From Roseimaritima sediminicola (GTDB lineage Bacteria; Planctomycetota; Planctomycetia; Pirellulales; Pirellulaceae), in NCBI RefSeq assembly GCF_009618275.1, contig NZ_WIAD01000037.1, forward strand, positions 1-58,554: a DNA stretch of 58,554 bases. The letters run 5' to 3'. A program made the translations under genes and the position numbers. This document shows, piece after piece, positions 34,581-44,539 of the stretch. How positions within the stretch are numbered: the stretch's first letter is position 1; each line of letters starts with the position of its first letter. The notes below the pieces were generated by a model. It was not told the DNA's origin and did not search any database. It was given only the letters and a program-made list of their open reading frames with translations.

Positions 34581-36755
34581 CTAACGCAGGTTGGCCAGCA
34601 GGAAGGCCCACATGTCGGCGTACTGCTCGATGAACTTGCTGACCGGCGTACCGGCACCGTGGCCGGCTCGGGTCTCGATTCGGATCAGCGCCGGTTGCTG
34701 ACAGGACTGCGCGGCCTGCAGGGCGGCGGCGAACTTAAAGCTGTGCCCCGGCACCACGCGGTCGTCGCGATCGGCGGTCGTCACCAGCGTGGCGGGATAA
34801 CACGTGCCGGGCCGAAGGTTGTGCAGCGGCGAATACTTCAGCAACGTCTGGAATTGCTCGGGGTCGTCGCTGCTGCCGAACTCGGTCACCCAAGCCCAAC
34901 CGATCGTGAACTTATGGAAGCGCAGCATGTCCATCACGCCCACCGCCGGCAGGCATGCACCGAACAGGTCCGGTCGCTGGGTCATCACGGCACCGACCAA
35001 TAATCCGCCGTTGCTGCGACCGTAGATCCCCAGACTCTCCGAGCGGGTAACTTTCTCGGCGATCAAGTACTCGGCGGCCGCAATAAAATCGTCAAAGACG
35101 TTCTGTTTCTTTTCCTGCATCCCGGCTTCATGCCACTGCCGGCCAAATTCTCCACCGCCCCGCAGCGTCGCCACCACGTACACACCGCCGGCGTCCAACC
35201 AACCCGCGACCGCCGGCGAAAACTGGGGCGTGATCGAAATATTAAAACCGCCGTAGGCGTACAACAACGTCTTGTTCGTGCCGTCGCGGCGGAGGCCTTT
35301 GCGAGCGGTGATCAACACCGGCACGCGCGTGCCATCGGCGCTCGTTGCAAAACCCTGCGTGGTCTCGTACTGGTCGCTGGGAAAGTCGACTTCGGGTTTG
35401 CGCCACAGCTCGATCGAATCGTCTTGCAAATCAAAACGATAGATCGAAGGCGGGGTGACGTAATTGGTAAAGGTAAAGAACGTTTGTTTCGCATCGCGAC
35501 GGCCGCCGAAACCGCCCACCGTTCCCAGGCCGGGCAGCGGCACGGGTTTGATCAGCGTGCCGTCGAGCGCGTGGATCTGCGCCACTCCGACCGCTCCGTC
35601 GAGCCCCACGGTGAAGAAACGCTTCCCCAACAGGTTCACCGATTCCAGCACGTGCTCCTGTTCGGGGATGACCTCCCGCCAATGCTCACGTTGGGGCTGC
35701 TGGGCATCGATCGCGATGACCCGCCGGCGTGGGGCCTCGTGATCGGTCAGAAAGTACAGGGTCGTGCCATCGCTGGCGATGAACGAGTACTCGGCATCAA
35801 ACCCCTCGATCAACGGTTCGACAGCCGCCTCCTCGCGCGAGAGGTCTTTCAAGAAGATCTGGTTCTGCGGTTCGCTGCCCTTCCAGTTATTGATCACCAA
35901 CCACCGGCCATCCTCGCTGACCTCCGGCTGGAATCCCCATTCCTTGTGGTCGGGCCGGCGGTAGACCATCACGTCTTCGTCTTGCGAAGTGCCGATTGCG
36001 TGGAAGTACAACGTCTGGTTGTAATTCGTACCGGTTAATTCCTCGCCTTCGGCCGGAGCCTCGTAGCGGCCGTAGAAGAACCCGCTGGCGTCTTCGTTCC
36101 AAGCCACCCCGCTGAACTTGACCCACTCGATCACGTCGGGCAGGTCTTCGCCGCTGGCGACATCGCGAACGCGGTAGGTCCGCCAATCGCTGCCGCCATC
36201 GGCCGTGGCGTAGGCAACCAGCCGCCCGTCATCGGTGGGACGCCAGGCGGCCAGCGCGACCGTGCCATCCTCACTCAACCGATTCGGGTTCAACAGCACC
36301 TGCCGATCCGCGTCCAAGGAATCCGCCTTGTACAGCACGCTCTGATCCTGCAACCCATCGTTGTGGGTATAGAAGAACGTGTCGCCGCGGTGCACCGGCA
36401 TGCCAAAGCGTTCGTAGTTCCACAGCTGCTCCAGCCGTTGCTCCAGCCCAGCCCGCTGCGGCAATTGTTCCAGGTAGGAATTGGTCAGCCGGTTCTGAGC
36501 CTCGACCCAGCGCGCGGTCGCCTCGCTTTCGGTGTCTTCCAGCCAGCGATAGGGATCGGCCACGTCGGTACCGTGGTAGTCGTCCGTGACGTCTTGGCGG
36601 AGCGATTCGGGATAGTCAAACGTTTTCATGGAGGGCGTCGAAGCAGGGGGTTCGGAAGACGGTTCTTGGGCGGCCAGCGGTAGGGAGGCACCCAACACAA
36701 AGGCGACCGCCACCCGCCGGACCGTCACGCTGCGAATCACACGTTTAAAATGCAC
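34581..36755 (-). CDS. Prolyl oligopeptidase family serine peptidase (S9A), secreted
   Basis: The protein has 724 residues, full length for the family. The start codon is GTG (MHFKRVIRSV), with GAGAGG six bases upstream; the next ATG would remove the signal peptide. After the signal (about 1-30) the N-terminal YPESLRQDVTDDYHGTDVAD and DPYRWLED match the oligopeptidase opening. A seven-bladed beta-propeller spans about 110-450. The alpha/beta-hydrolase domain has catalytic Ser in GRSNGG, Asp in DRDDRVVP and His in RAGHGAG. It would cleave Pro-containing oligopeptides in the periplasm or outside. It lies between two hairpin-repeat arrays with no operon partner. Confidence 0.93.
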   Translation of the reverse strand: MHFKRVIRSVTVRRVAVAFVLGASLPLAAQEPSSEPPASTPSMKTFDYPESLRQDVTDDYHGTDVADPYRWLEDTESEATARWVEAQNRLTNSYLEQLPQRAGLEQRLEQLWNYERFGMPVHRGDTFFYTHNDGLQDQSVLYKADSLDADRQVLLNPNRLSEDGTVALAAWRPTDDGRLVAYATADGGSDWRTYRVRDVASGEDLPDVIEWVKFSGVAWNEDASGFFYGRYEAPAEGEELTGTNYNQTLYFHAIGTSQDEDVMVYRRPDHKEWGFQPEVSEDGRWLVINNWKGSEPQNQIFLKDLSREEAAVEPLIEGFDAEYSFIASDGTTLYFLTDHEAPRRRVIAIDAQQPQREHWREVIPEQEHVLESVNLLGKRFFTVGLDGAVGVAQIHALDGTLIKPVPLPGLGTVGGFGGRRDAKQTFFTFTNYVTPPSIYRFDLQDDSIELWRKPEVDFPSDQYETTQGFATSADGTRVPVLITARKGLRRDGTNKTLLYAYGGFNISITPQFSPAVAGWLDAGGVYVVATLRGGGEFGRQWHEAGMQEKKQNVFDDFIAAAEYLIAEKVTRSESLGIYGRSNGGLLVGAVMTQRPDLFGACLPAVGVMDMLRFHKFTIGWAWVTEFGSSDDPEQFQTLLKYSPLHNLRPGTCYPATLVTTADRDDRVVPGHSFKFAAALQAAQSCQQPALIRIETRAGHGAGTPVSKFIEQYADMWAFLLANLR

Positions 36756-36846
36756 GCCAAACCTCTCTAAGGAAATCTCGTTATCAAAACTGGTCGAAGC
36801 CGTTCACCCGACCGGGACCATTGTCACCTTTCCCGCCGCCGACCGG

Positions 36847-37045
36847 TAGTGTCGCCTTTCGCTCCGCGAAAGTTATCGAGTGTCGCCTTTCGCTCCGCGA
36901 AAGTATTCGAGTGTCGCCTTTCGCTCCGCGAAAGTTATCGAGCGTCGCCTTTCGCTCCGCGAAAGTTATCGAGCGTCGCCTTTCGCTCCGCGAAAGTCGT
37001 CTCAACACCGCCCCGCAACTTTCGGCGGAGCGAAAGGCGACCCTG
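36847..37045. repeat. Hairpin repeat array, 31-bp period, 5 copies plus one inverted copy
   Basis: The unit gagtgtcgcctttcgctccg plus cgaaagttatc is repeated five times, followed by the inverted form aactttcggcggagcgaaag. The core hairpin cttt-cg/cg-aaag matches that of the 26571 and 34315 arrays, but the spacer differs. The array lies between divergent genes. Confidence 0.9.
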
Positions 37046-37223
37046 CTATTTTGCTAGCAACTCCGACTGTTTGAAAGCGTTGTTTTTTGACTAGCCAGCT
37101 CGCACAACTGTGGTAGATTCGCATTCCACAGGAAGGTTTGACGCTTTTTCTAGTTTTCTAGTTTTTAGTTCGTCGTTGGTGATTGGTTTCCTAGAAGCCG
37201 GCTGTGCAGCAAGGAGGTCCACG

Positions 37224-38567
37224 ATGAGGGGACATTCTGTCCGTCGCTCGAGTGCGCATCGATCTTTGGCCCACTTTCGTCCGCGACTGGAATCGTTGGA
37301 ACGTCGCGTTCTTTTGGCGGCGGATTGGGGTTCTGCGGACGTCACTTTGGTGCCCGTCCTGGCCGACCAACCGGCCGGTTCGATCGCCCCGGCCGACGAA
37401 GCGATTCTGACCGCGTTCGATTCCAGTTACCCCGATGACGTGACGGTCCAACATCGCCAGCGGCTGTTCGTGAACGATCGTCCGGTGGCGGAGTTGGCGG
37501 TGGTCACCCGTTGGGAGGCGGCACCCGGACAGTCGGCGGCGGAGTTCGTGATCACCAGCTTTGATCCAGGTCGGTTGACTCGCCACACGCAAGCGATCGA
37601 CAGTGTCAGCGACTTCGCCGACTTCAGCAGCTTCGCCGACATCGGCAGCTTCGGCAGCTTCAGCAGCTTCGGCGACCTCGCTGGCGAGCCCGCCGCGCCG
37701 GAGCATCCGACGATGGAGTCCGAACGGGTCGGCTCGGAGGTTCTGACCATCGGCAGCGGTTCACTGCAGGCGGTGCCGCTTACCCAGAGCGTGGCGACGC
37801 GCTATTCGCTCGCGCGCAACGAGGAATCCCTCGACTTTACCGTCCGCCAGTTGGCCGTAGCCGAATTACTGGAACCCGGAGCCGAAGCTGCGGCTGTCGT
37901 GGCGGCAGACCTGGACGACGGGGCCACCAAAGCCGCTGGCGTCTACGATGCCCTCGACGGGATCACCAGCGAGGACACGGAGGATCCTTGGTCCCAGACC
38001 GAACTGCCGCCGCGGGCCGGCGATCTACGGCCCATCGATGCACTGCCTCCGCTGTTTCCGTCCGCGGCCTGCCCCGTCCCCGCTCTGACTGTCGCCAGCG
38101 CGATCACCGCCCAGTCAGGCGATCGCTGCGAACTGCTGGATGCGGTTCAGGCGTACCGGTCATCTTCGCCCAATGGCGAAGCGGATGGACAGGCGGCCGG
38201 ATCGGAAACGGACCCGCCGCGTTGGCTCTCGCAGGTGATGGTTCAAGTAACCAAAGCGGGCCGCGCCAGCCAGCTGCCACTGAACGAATGGATCGATGTC
38301 TTCGTGGGTAACCCGGTCGACCGGCTGAGCATGCTGAACGGCTTTGACATCTTTCAGGAGTTGCAACTGGACCGGCAGAGCGACCAAGCGGATCGCGACC
38401 CCCACAACGGACTGCTCACCCGGCTGCTACCCTGGAGCGTGTTGGTGACGGGCTTGAGCCTGTCGGCCATGGCCGTGCTGCGCAGCCACCGGCCGCGCCG
38501 CCGCCGGGTCGCTCACGACCGAATTTTCGCTAACGAGACGCTGCTGGCCGAGACGCTGGGCCTGTAG
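37224..38567 (+). CDS. LEPR-type exported protein with C-terminal membrane anchor
   Basis: The protein has 447 residues. An ideal ribosome site AAGGAGGT (37211-37218) sets the ATG (MRGHSVRRSSAHRS). The N-terminus carries RLESLERRVLLAAD (21-34), the planctomycete L-E-x-R-x-L-L-A-x-D export motif, so it opens like giant surface proteins but is short. Residues 129-151 are a Phe/Ser-rich repeat (DFADFSSFADIGSFGSFSSF). A single hydrophobic span (PWSVLVTGLSLSAMAVL) followed by HRPRRRR near the C-terminus would stop transfer and anchor it facing outwards. No enzymatic domain is visible. Its 3' end overlaps the convergent kinase gene by 38 bases. Confidence 0.82.
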   Translation: MRGHSVRRSSAHRSLAHFRPRLESLERRVLLAADWGSADVTLVPVLADQPAGSIAPADEAILTAFDSSYPDDVTVQHRQRLFVNDRPVAELAVVTRWEAAPGQSAAEFVITSFDPGRLTRHTQAIDSVSDFADFSSFADIGSFGSFSSFGDLAGEPAAPEHPTMESERVGSEVLTIGSGSLQAVPLTQSVATRYSLARNEESLDFTVRQLAVAELLEPGAEAAAVVAADLDDGATKAAGVYDALDGITSEDTEDPWSQTELPPRAGDLRPIDALPPLFPSAACPVPALTVASAITAQSGDRCELLDAVQAYRSSSPNGEADGQAAGSETDPPRWLSQVMVQVTKAGRASQLPLNEWIDVFVGNPVDRLSMLNGFDIFQELQLDRQSDQADRDPHNGLLTRLLPWSVLVTGLSLSAMAVLRSHRPRRRRVAHDRIFANETLLAETLGL

Positions 38568-40944
38568 CGGCAGACCGTCGACTTTCGATGCGGCGGCGCA
38601 GTTCCAGCAGATCGGGGCTGTCCGGCGCAAAAGCATAAGCCTGGTCGTAGACCGCCGCAGCGGCGTCGTAGTCGCGCTCCTGAACCAGTATCCCGGCCAG
38701 GGCCAGATAAGCCGGTTCGAACCGCGGATCCAGTTCGATCGCGTGTCGCAGAAACTGTTTGGCCAAGGGTCGTTGGTCATGCTCCAAACAGACCAGCGAC
38801 AGGTTGTAGGCGGGCCAGGAGAAGTCCGGACGCAGCCCCACGCAGATGCCGTAGTGAATCAGCGCCTCGTCGGATAAGCCCAGTTGCTGGCAGGCCATGG
38901 CCGTCCAGTAGTGGGCCCAGAACCGCGGTGGCGTCCCCGGCGGCCGCAGCGACACCGCCCGATCGAACCACCAATACGCCGCCTCGTAGTCGTCCTGCAG
39001 CGTACAAACCACTCCCACCAGATACGCCTCGAACGGATCGCTTACCTCCTCCGCCACCGGCAGTTCGAACTGCTCCACGTCCCAGGCCCCGCTGGCCGCG
39101 GCCGTCTCGCGCGTGCGAATCGAAGAGAGCGAACGGACGATCGCCAGCGACCGGTGCTCGCGGGGAAAACGCTCCAAAACCGTTTCCAGCTGCCGCTCGC
39201 TGGGATGCCGGCGCGAGGCCGACTGCAGTACCGAGACCAACAGCAACTCGCTGATGTTCTCGGCGACGGCCCGGCGGTCAGTCTCGTCGAGCGAGGCGAA
39301 GGGCGGCCGATCCTGCCACTCGGGGTGCTCGAGCACGCCGTAGGTCCGCAGCGCGTTCTCGATCAAGCCCGACCCGTCGGTCGGGCCGGCGGAGCGCTGG
39401 GTCGCCAAGCGGATCTGCCCGAATTGCCCGCGGAACTGCTGCAGTTCCAGCTGGTGGATTTGGGTGGACACTTCGGCCAACCGGCTGGTCGCCCGCCGCT
39501 TGGCATCCTCGGACCAGTACGGCAGCCACACGACCTGGGACAGCAGCGACTCGGCGCGCCCCAGACGCTCGGCTGCCCGCGATGCGCGGCCCTCGTCCAG
39601 CTGGGCTTCGGCTTGATCGGCCAACACTTGGCACTGCTGCAGCCGTGCGGACTCGCGCCACAGCACGGTGGCTGAGAGCAGCAGGACGGCCACCACCGCC
39701 GCTCCGATCACCGCCAGCGTCCGGCGGCGACGTCGACCCAGCTGCAGCGCGCGCTCGGCGAGACTAGGGTTTGCGGCGTAGCGATTCGGGCGTCCCTCGA
39801 GCCACCGGTGAAGATCTGTCGCCAGGGCGTCGGCATCCTGGTAGCGGCGGTTCGGGTCCGGCTGAAGAGCTTTGTCGACGATGGCCGCCAGCGCCGGTGT
39901 GACCCCGGCAATGGCTTTCAGCGGCGGCGGCCCGGACAACTGCCGGTCGGCCAACAACTGGGCGACTTGCTGCGACGACGAACCGCGCCGGATGGGTTGC
40001 CAGTGAACTTGACCGCAAAGCAATTCATACAGGACCACGGCCAGAGAATACACGTCCGAGCGCACATCGATCGCATCGCCCCCAGGCCGCACAGACTCGG
40101 GCCTCGCAGACTCGGGCCGCGCAGACTCGCCCATGCAGGCCTGCAGCGTCAGCAGGTGCTCCGGCGCCATATAGGGAACCGTGCCTCCCACGCTCGTCCG
40201 CCGCACCTCATCGCTCAGCGAAGCCACATTGAAATCGGTCAACAGCGGATTGCCCGCGGTATCGATCATGATGTTGGCCGGCTTGATATCGTGATGCAGC
40301 ACGCCACGGCGATGCGCGTGATGCAGGGCCAGGGCCACAGTATGAATCAACCACACGGCGGTCCGAGCATGATCTCCAGCAGGCACCTGACGGGCCGCCG
40401 GTTCGTCGGCCACGCGAGCGTCGGCAAAGGGCTCGGGGATGCGAACATCGGCCGCCCACCGCTGGAACGCTTCGCTGGACCCCGACTCGCGGCCCTCGGC
40501 GGCCAACCAGCGGATCCAGCCCAGCAGGTTTTGGCCCGGCACGAACTGCATCGCCAACAGTTTGTCTTCGCCGAGAATCTGTTCGCGGTAGACGCGGACG
40601 ATGTGCGGATGATTCAGCCGCGCCAACACCTGCCCTTCTTTGCCGCGAGCCCGCGAGACCTTCAGAGCCACGAACCGCGCCAGCGAAAGATCTTCGGCCA
40701 AGTAAACGCTGCCCTGCGCCCCCTGCCCTACCTTGCACACCAAGCGGAACTCGCCCAGCGTGCGGCCCGAAGAACCCGCCGGTGGTTGCCCAGGAGAATC
40801 GCATGCAATCGATTCGCCAGAGGCGACATGAGGGCGAGCGGCGTCGGGCGTATTGTGCGGTGGCGAAGCCGCCGCATCGCTACCGATCGACCGCGTCGTC
40901 GCGTCGTGAATCGAGGGGTCCGTCGACATGGGGCCCATCGGCAT
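38530..40944 (-). CDS. Membrane Ser/Thr protein kinase with TPR tail (DFN variant)
   Basis: The protein has 804 residues. The kinase domain (about 66-365) has glycine loop VGQGAQGSV (72-80), Lys in ALK (K95), HHDIKPAN (D219, N224) and DFN (237-239) where DFG is normal. An about 50-residue insert (148-195) lies between the hinge and helix E. A short repeat (ESARPESARPES) sits in the activation or C-lobe region. A transmembrane helix (TLAVIGAAVVAVLLLSATVL, about 413-433) is followed by a coiled region and C-terminal TPR-like helices (AYWWFDRAVSLRP, LSDEALIHYGICVGLRPDF). It resembles the planctomycete kinase-TPR sensors that phosphorylate Ser/Thr in the cytoplasm. Asp of DFN keeps Mg binding, so activity is plausible. 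Confidence 0.88.
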   Translation of the reverse strand: MPMGPMSTDPSIHDATTRSIGSDAAASPPHNTPDAARPHVASGESIACDSPGQPPAGSSGRTLGEFRLVCKVGQGAQGSVYLAEDLSLARFVALKVSRARGKEGQVLARLNHPHIVRVYREQILGEDKLLAMQFVPGQNLLGWIRWLAAEGRESGSSEAFQRWAADVRIPEPFADARVADEPAARQVPAGDHARTAVWLIHTVALALHHAHRRGVLHHDIKPANIMIDTAGNPLLTDFNVASLSDEVRRTSVGGTVPYMAPEHLLTLQACMGESARPESARPESVRPGGDAIDVRSDVYSLAVVLYELLCGQVHWQPIRRGSSSQQVAQLLADRQLSGPPPLKAIAGVTPALAAIVDKALQPDPNRRYQDADALATDLHRWLEGRPNRYAANPSLAERALQLGRRRRRTLAVIGAAVVAVLLLSATVLWRESARLQQCQVLADQAEAQLDEGRASRAAERLGRAESLLSQVVWLPYWSEDAKRRATSRLAEVSTQIHQLELQQFRGQFGQIRLATQRSAGPTDGSGLIENALRTYGVLEHPEWQDRPPFASLDETDRRAVAENISELLLVSVLQSASRRHPSERQLETVLERFPREHRSLAIVRSLSSIRTRETAAASGAWDVEQFELPVAEEVSDPFEAYLVGVVCTLQDDYEAAYWWFDRAVSLRPPGTPPRFWAHYWTAMACQQLGLSDEALIHYGICVGLRPDFSWPAYNLSLVCLEHDQRPLAKQFLRHAIELDPRFEPAYLALAGILVQERDYDAAAAVYDQAYAFAPDSPDLLELRRRIESRRSAATGPASRPAASR

Positions 40945-41100
40945 GAGGGCAAAGGAAAAGGGGCGAAGCGCACAGCTCCGATTATACGGCCGAGCAACCG
41001 CCGGGCGAGCGATCGCTGCTTCGCTTTGCGTATTCCGACCCCGCCAGCATTACCTCTCCCAAAACCGCTGGCCTCTCCCAGAACCGCTGGACTTATCAGA

Positions 41101-41129
41101 TTGACACCCGTCCAAGCACACCCTAACAT
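41101..41129 (+). promoter_or_regulatory. Sigma-70-type promoter of the PEP-CTERM gene
   Basis: TTGACA (41101-41106) and TAACAT (41124-41129) are separated by exactly 17 bases, 115 bases before the PEP-CTERM start codon. The -35 box is perfect and the -10 box differs at two positions. The rest of the 300-bp gap holds no gene. Confidence 0.6.
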
Positions 41130-41243
41130 ACCCCCAAGGTTGGCCGGTAAGAACGGGGGTGAACAAAGACACCCTCCCCACCTAAAGCTTTCCGCAGCCA
41201 AATGAAATGAATTCAATTCTCAGTCTGGTAGAAAGGAATCGGT

Positions 41244-41960
41244 ATGCGACGCGCGCTCTACGTTCTGCTGTTCAGCCTCAGTTCCCTGGGGATCGCCCAA
41301 AACGCTTCGGCCGGCTTTGTGTTGTCCATGGAGCCGAACACTACCGAGTACACGCCGGGCACCCCGCTGTTGGTGGACATCCTCTTAACGTCCCCCACCG
41401 GTGGCGATCAACTCAGCGATTACTCGATCGACATCGTGCTTGGCTCGGACTTGGGAACCGCGGGCACGGACTTCTGGTTTGGTGAAGTAGACAATGCGTC
41501 GGATCTTGCGGTGAATAAGCAGGCGGCGTTGAACCCATTCTTCCTCACTTCGGGCTTGAGTAGTAAATCGGTGGAGGCCACCGCTCCCAATACCGAAGCT
41601 CTAAACATCAGTGCTGCGATGTTTTCAAAATTCGGTGAAACGGAACCGGCGAGTATTCCGACGAACGCTTCCGAAATCTTATTAGTGGGCCGGCTCGAAA
41701 TCTTCACGACGCTTGGCGCGGGAGACCTATCACTAGGATTTGGGGATACCCTCAGCGTTAGAGATCAACAAATGGCGGCGAATGAAAAGGATGCTTCGTT
41801 GATCAGCACTAAGCCTGCCCCGATTCACGTTGCGAGAGCAGGTAGCGCCACAGCGGTTCCCGAGCCGACGTCGATTGGCATCCTATCCTTCCTCGGCTTA
41901 TCGGGGCTCTTCCGGAACCCCCTACGGAAACTGCGGACACGCCGCCGGGCCGTCGCCTAA
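41244..41960 (+). CDS. PEP-CTERM sorting domain protein
   Basis: The protein has 238 residues. AAAGGAA lies 8 bases before the ATG. A signal peptide (MRRALYVLLFSLSSLGIAQN, cleaved near ASAG) is followed by a beta-sandwich cohesin-like domain (EPNTTEYTPGTPLLVDILL, YSIDIVLGSDLG, LLVGRLEIFTTLG, LSLGFGDTLSV) and a classical PEP-CTERM tail: VPEPTSIGILSFLGLSGLF plus RKLRTRRR. The tail directs processing by an exosortase, so the mature protein should reach the exterior or extracellular matrix. G+C is lower than in neighbours. No exosortase is in the window. Confidence 0.9.
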   Translation: MRRALYVLLFSLSSLGIAQNASAGFVLSMEPNTTEYTPGTPLLVDILLTSPTGGDQLSDYSIDIVLGSDLGTAGTDFWFGEVDNASDLAVNKQAALNPFFLTSGLSSKSVEATAPNTEALNISAAMFSKFGETEPASIPTNASEILLVGRLEIFTTLGAGDLSLGFGDTLSVRDQQMAANEKDASLISTKPAPIHVARAGSATAVPEPTSIGILSFLGLSGLFRNPLRKLRTRRRAVA

Positions 41961-42048
41961 GCGCCACACGGCTAGAAACCGGCGTCTTTTCAAACCGCGC
42001 ACGAGACGTTTGGACGGAAGCTTGTGCATCGCGTGGTAACCAAACGAA

Positions 42049-42111
42049 AACAGCCCGGCTGGTGAGAGCCGAGCTGTTCTGGATTTCGATGCGACTCTCG
42101 GCTGGGACAGC
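42049..42111. terminator. Bidirectional hairpin terminator between PEP-CTERM gene and clpX
   Basis: A 12-bp stem (aacagcccggct / agccgagctgtt, 11 pairs) with a 6-base loop is followed on the minus strand by TTTTCGTTT, fitting an intrinsic terminator for clpX. A second stem (ctcggct-gggac-agccgag) lies next to it at 42093-42111. It sits between convergent genes and may serve both. Confidence 0.6.
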
Positions 42112-42124
42112 CGAGCTACTTCGA

Positions 42125-43399
<1,275 letters not shown>

Positions 43400-44243
43400 G
43401 CACGGCTCCTTGCTGTATATGTCAAACGCGACGCGGACGCGGCCCTGAGCCAAGCTCGATCATTACGTCGTAAGTCGGATTCGACAACGGACTGGGAAGG
43501 TCCACAGCTCGAATGCTTCCCGCAGCGTCCACCCCGGTGGAGGCATCACCGCTGAGCCAGTCAGCAGGTGACAACCGGAGCCATCGGAAGTTGCGGGTTC
43601 GGGGCATCCTTGTCCTCGAAAATCGAGCCAATCGTGGGTTGTTCAAAAGGTCTTTCTCCGAACCGACCGGGGTGACCGGCCGCCGCGGAGTCTTCAAGTA
43701 TTCAAAACGGTGTCACCGACAAGCCGAAGCCTGTGCGATGAGCGGAACGCGGGATGCAGTGGTCGTCCTGACCACTATTGTAGGAACGATCGCGAAGGAC
43801 TGTGAAAACAATCAGGCAATAAGACATAAATCGATAACGCCACCACAGTCGTTCGAGACCCTTCGCTTTCGAGTCGCCGCCACCCTGCACAGGGCGAGAG
43901 CGACCCACAAACGTCCGTCACCGAAAGGGTATTTCGGAATTCCGGACGGCCGATGTCAGCCTGCTAGGTCATTTCTCGTGACTTTGCTAGCGATTTAAAC
44001 GCTCGTTCCCGGTCCTCGGCGGTGGAATCGCACCAGCTTGCCACACAAAAAAAGCTCCGCCGTCCGCGACACCTACGTCCGACAGCATGGCTGCAATCGA
44101 CACGCCCGGACTGGCCGGTACACTCCGCTTGCTCACTGCCGAATCATACGCAGTGTCCGGTGGGAGGGTCCAGCGACTAGGAGCGAAAAAAGCGAAATTC
44201 GCGCCGCCAAAGCCTTGACGAACCGGCCATCAGTCGCTTGAGC
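43400..44243. other. Gene-free interval upstream of clpX
   Basis: About 840 bases without a convincing gene. A 161-codon plus-strand frame at 43513-43998 has no motif, no ribosome site and odd composition, and I do not call it. The segment next to 43400 must hold the clpX promoter. I recognise no RNA gene here. Confidence 0.5.
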
Positions 44244-44459
44244 CAGTGGCATAGGCTTCCAGCCTGTGAACAGTGGCATAGGCTTCCAGCCTGTGAGCAG
44301 TGGCATAGGCTTCCAGCCTGTGAACAGTGGCATAGGCTTCCAGCCTGTGGACAGTGGCATAGGCTTCCAGCCTGTGGACAGTGGCATAGGCTTCCAGCCT
44401 GTGAACAGTGACATAGGCTTCCAGCCTGTGGACAGTGGCATAGGCTTCCAGCCTGTGAG
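44244..44459. repeat. 27-bp tandem hairpin repeat, 8 copies
   Basis: The unit cagtggcataggcttccagc plus ctgtgaa occurs eight times without a break; copies differ only in the last two bases and one internal base. Each contains aggct-tcc-agcct, a small hairpin. Single copies of the same element lie near 5920, 6010, 6100, 34555 and 57097. A minus-strand frame reading GWKPMPL repeats runs through it, but this is a by-product of the 27-bp period. Confidence 0.95.
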
Positions 44460-44464
44460 AGCCA

Positions 44465-44500
44465 CGCGCCGTAGCCGAACTCGCCAGAGTTTGGACCCCC
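44465..44500. repeat. Dispersed intergenic repeat (gccagagtttgga family)
   Basis: The sequence gtagccgaactcgccagagt plus ttggac directly follows the 27-bp array and precedes the stop of the convergent-side UbiA gene; it is the same element as at 14054 and 23327. Confidence 0.6.
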
Positions 44501-44539
44501 TGAGCCGTTTGGGCGAACGCCCCGGTTGCCGCGCGCCGT

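Noticed and set aside
36784-37094. Several frames with SPFAPRK / FRSAKV repeats (also at 26495-26819 and 34171-34611)
   Set aside because: All are translations of the hairpin-repeat arrays in different frames; a real protein would not be equally open in several frames of both strands.
43513-43998. 161-codon plus-strand frame upstream of clpX
   Set aside because: Composition is not coding-like, there is no motif or ribosome site, and it covers the expected clpX promoter.
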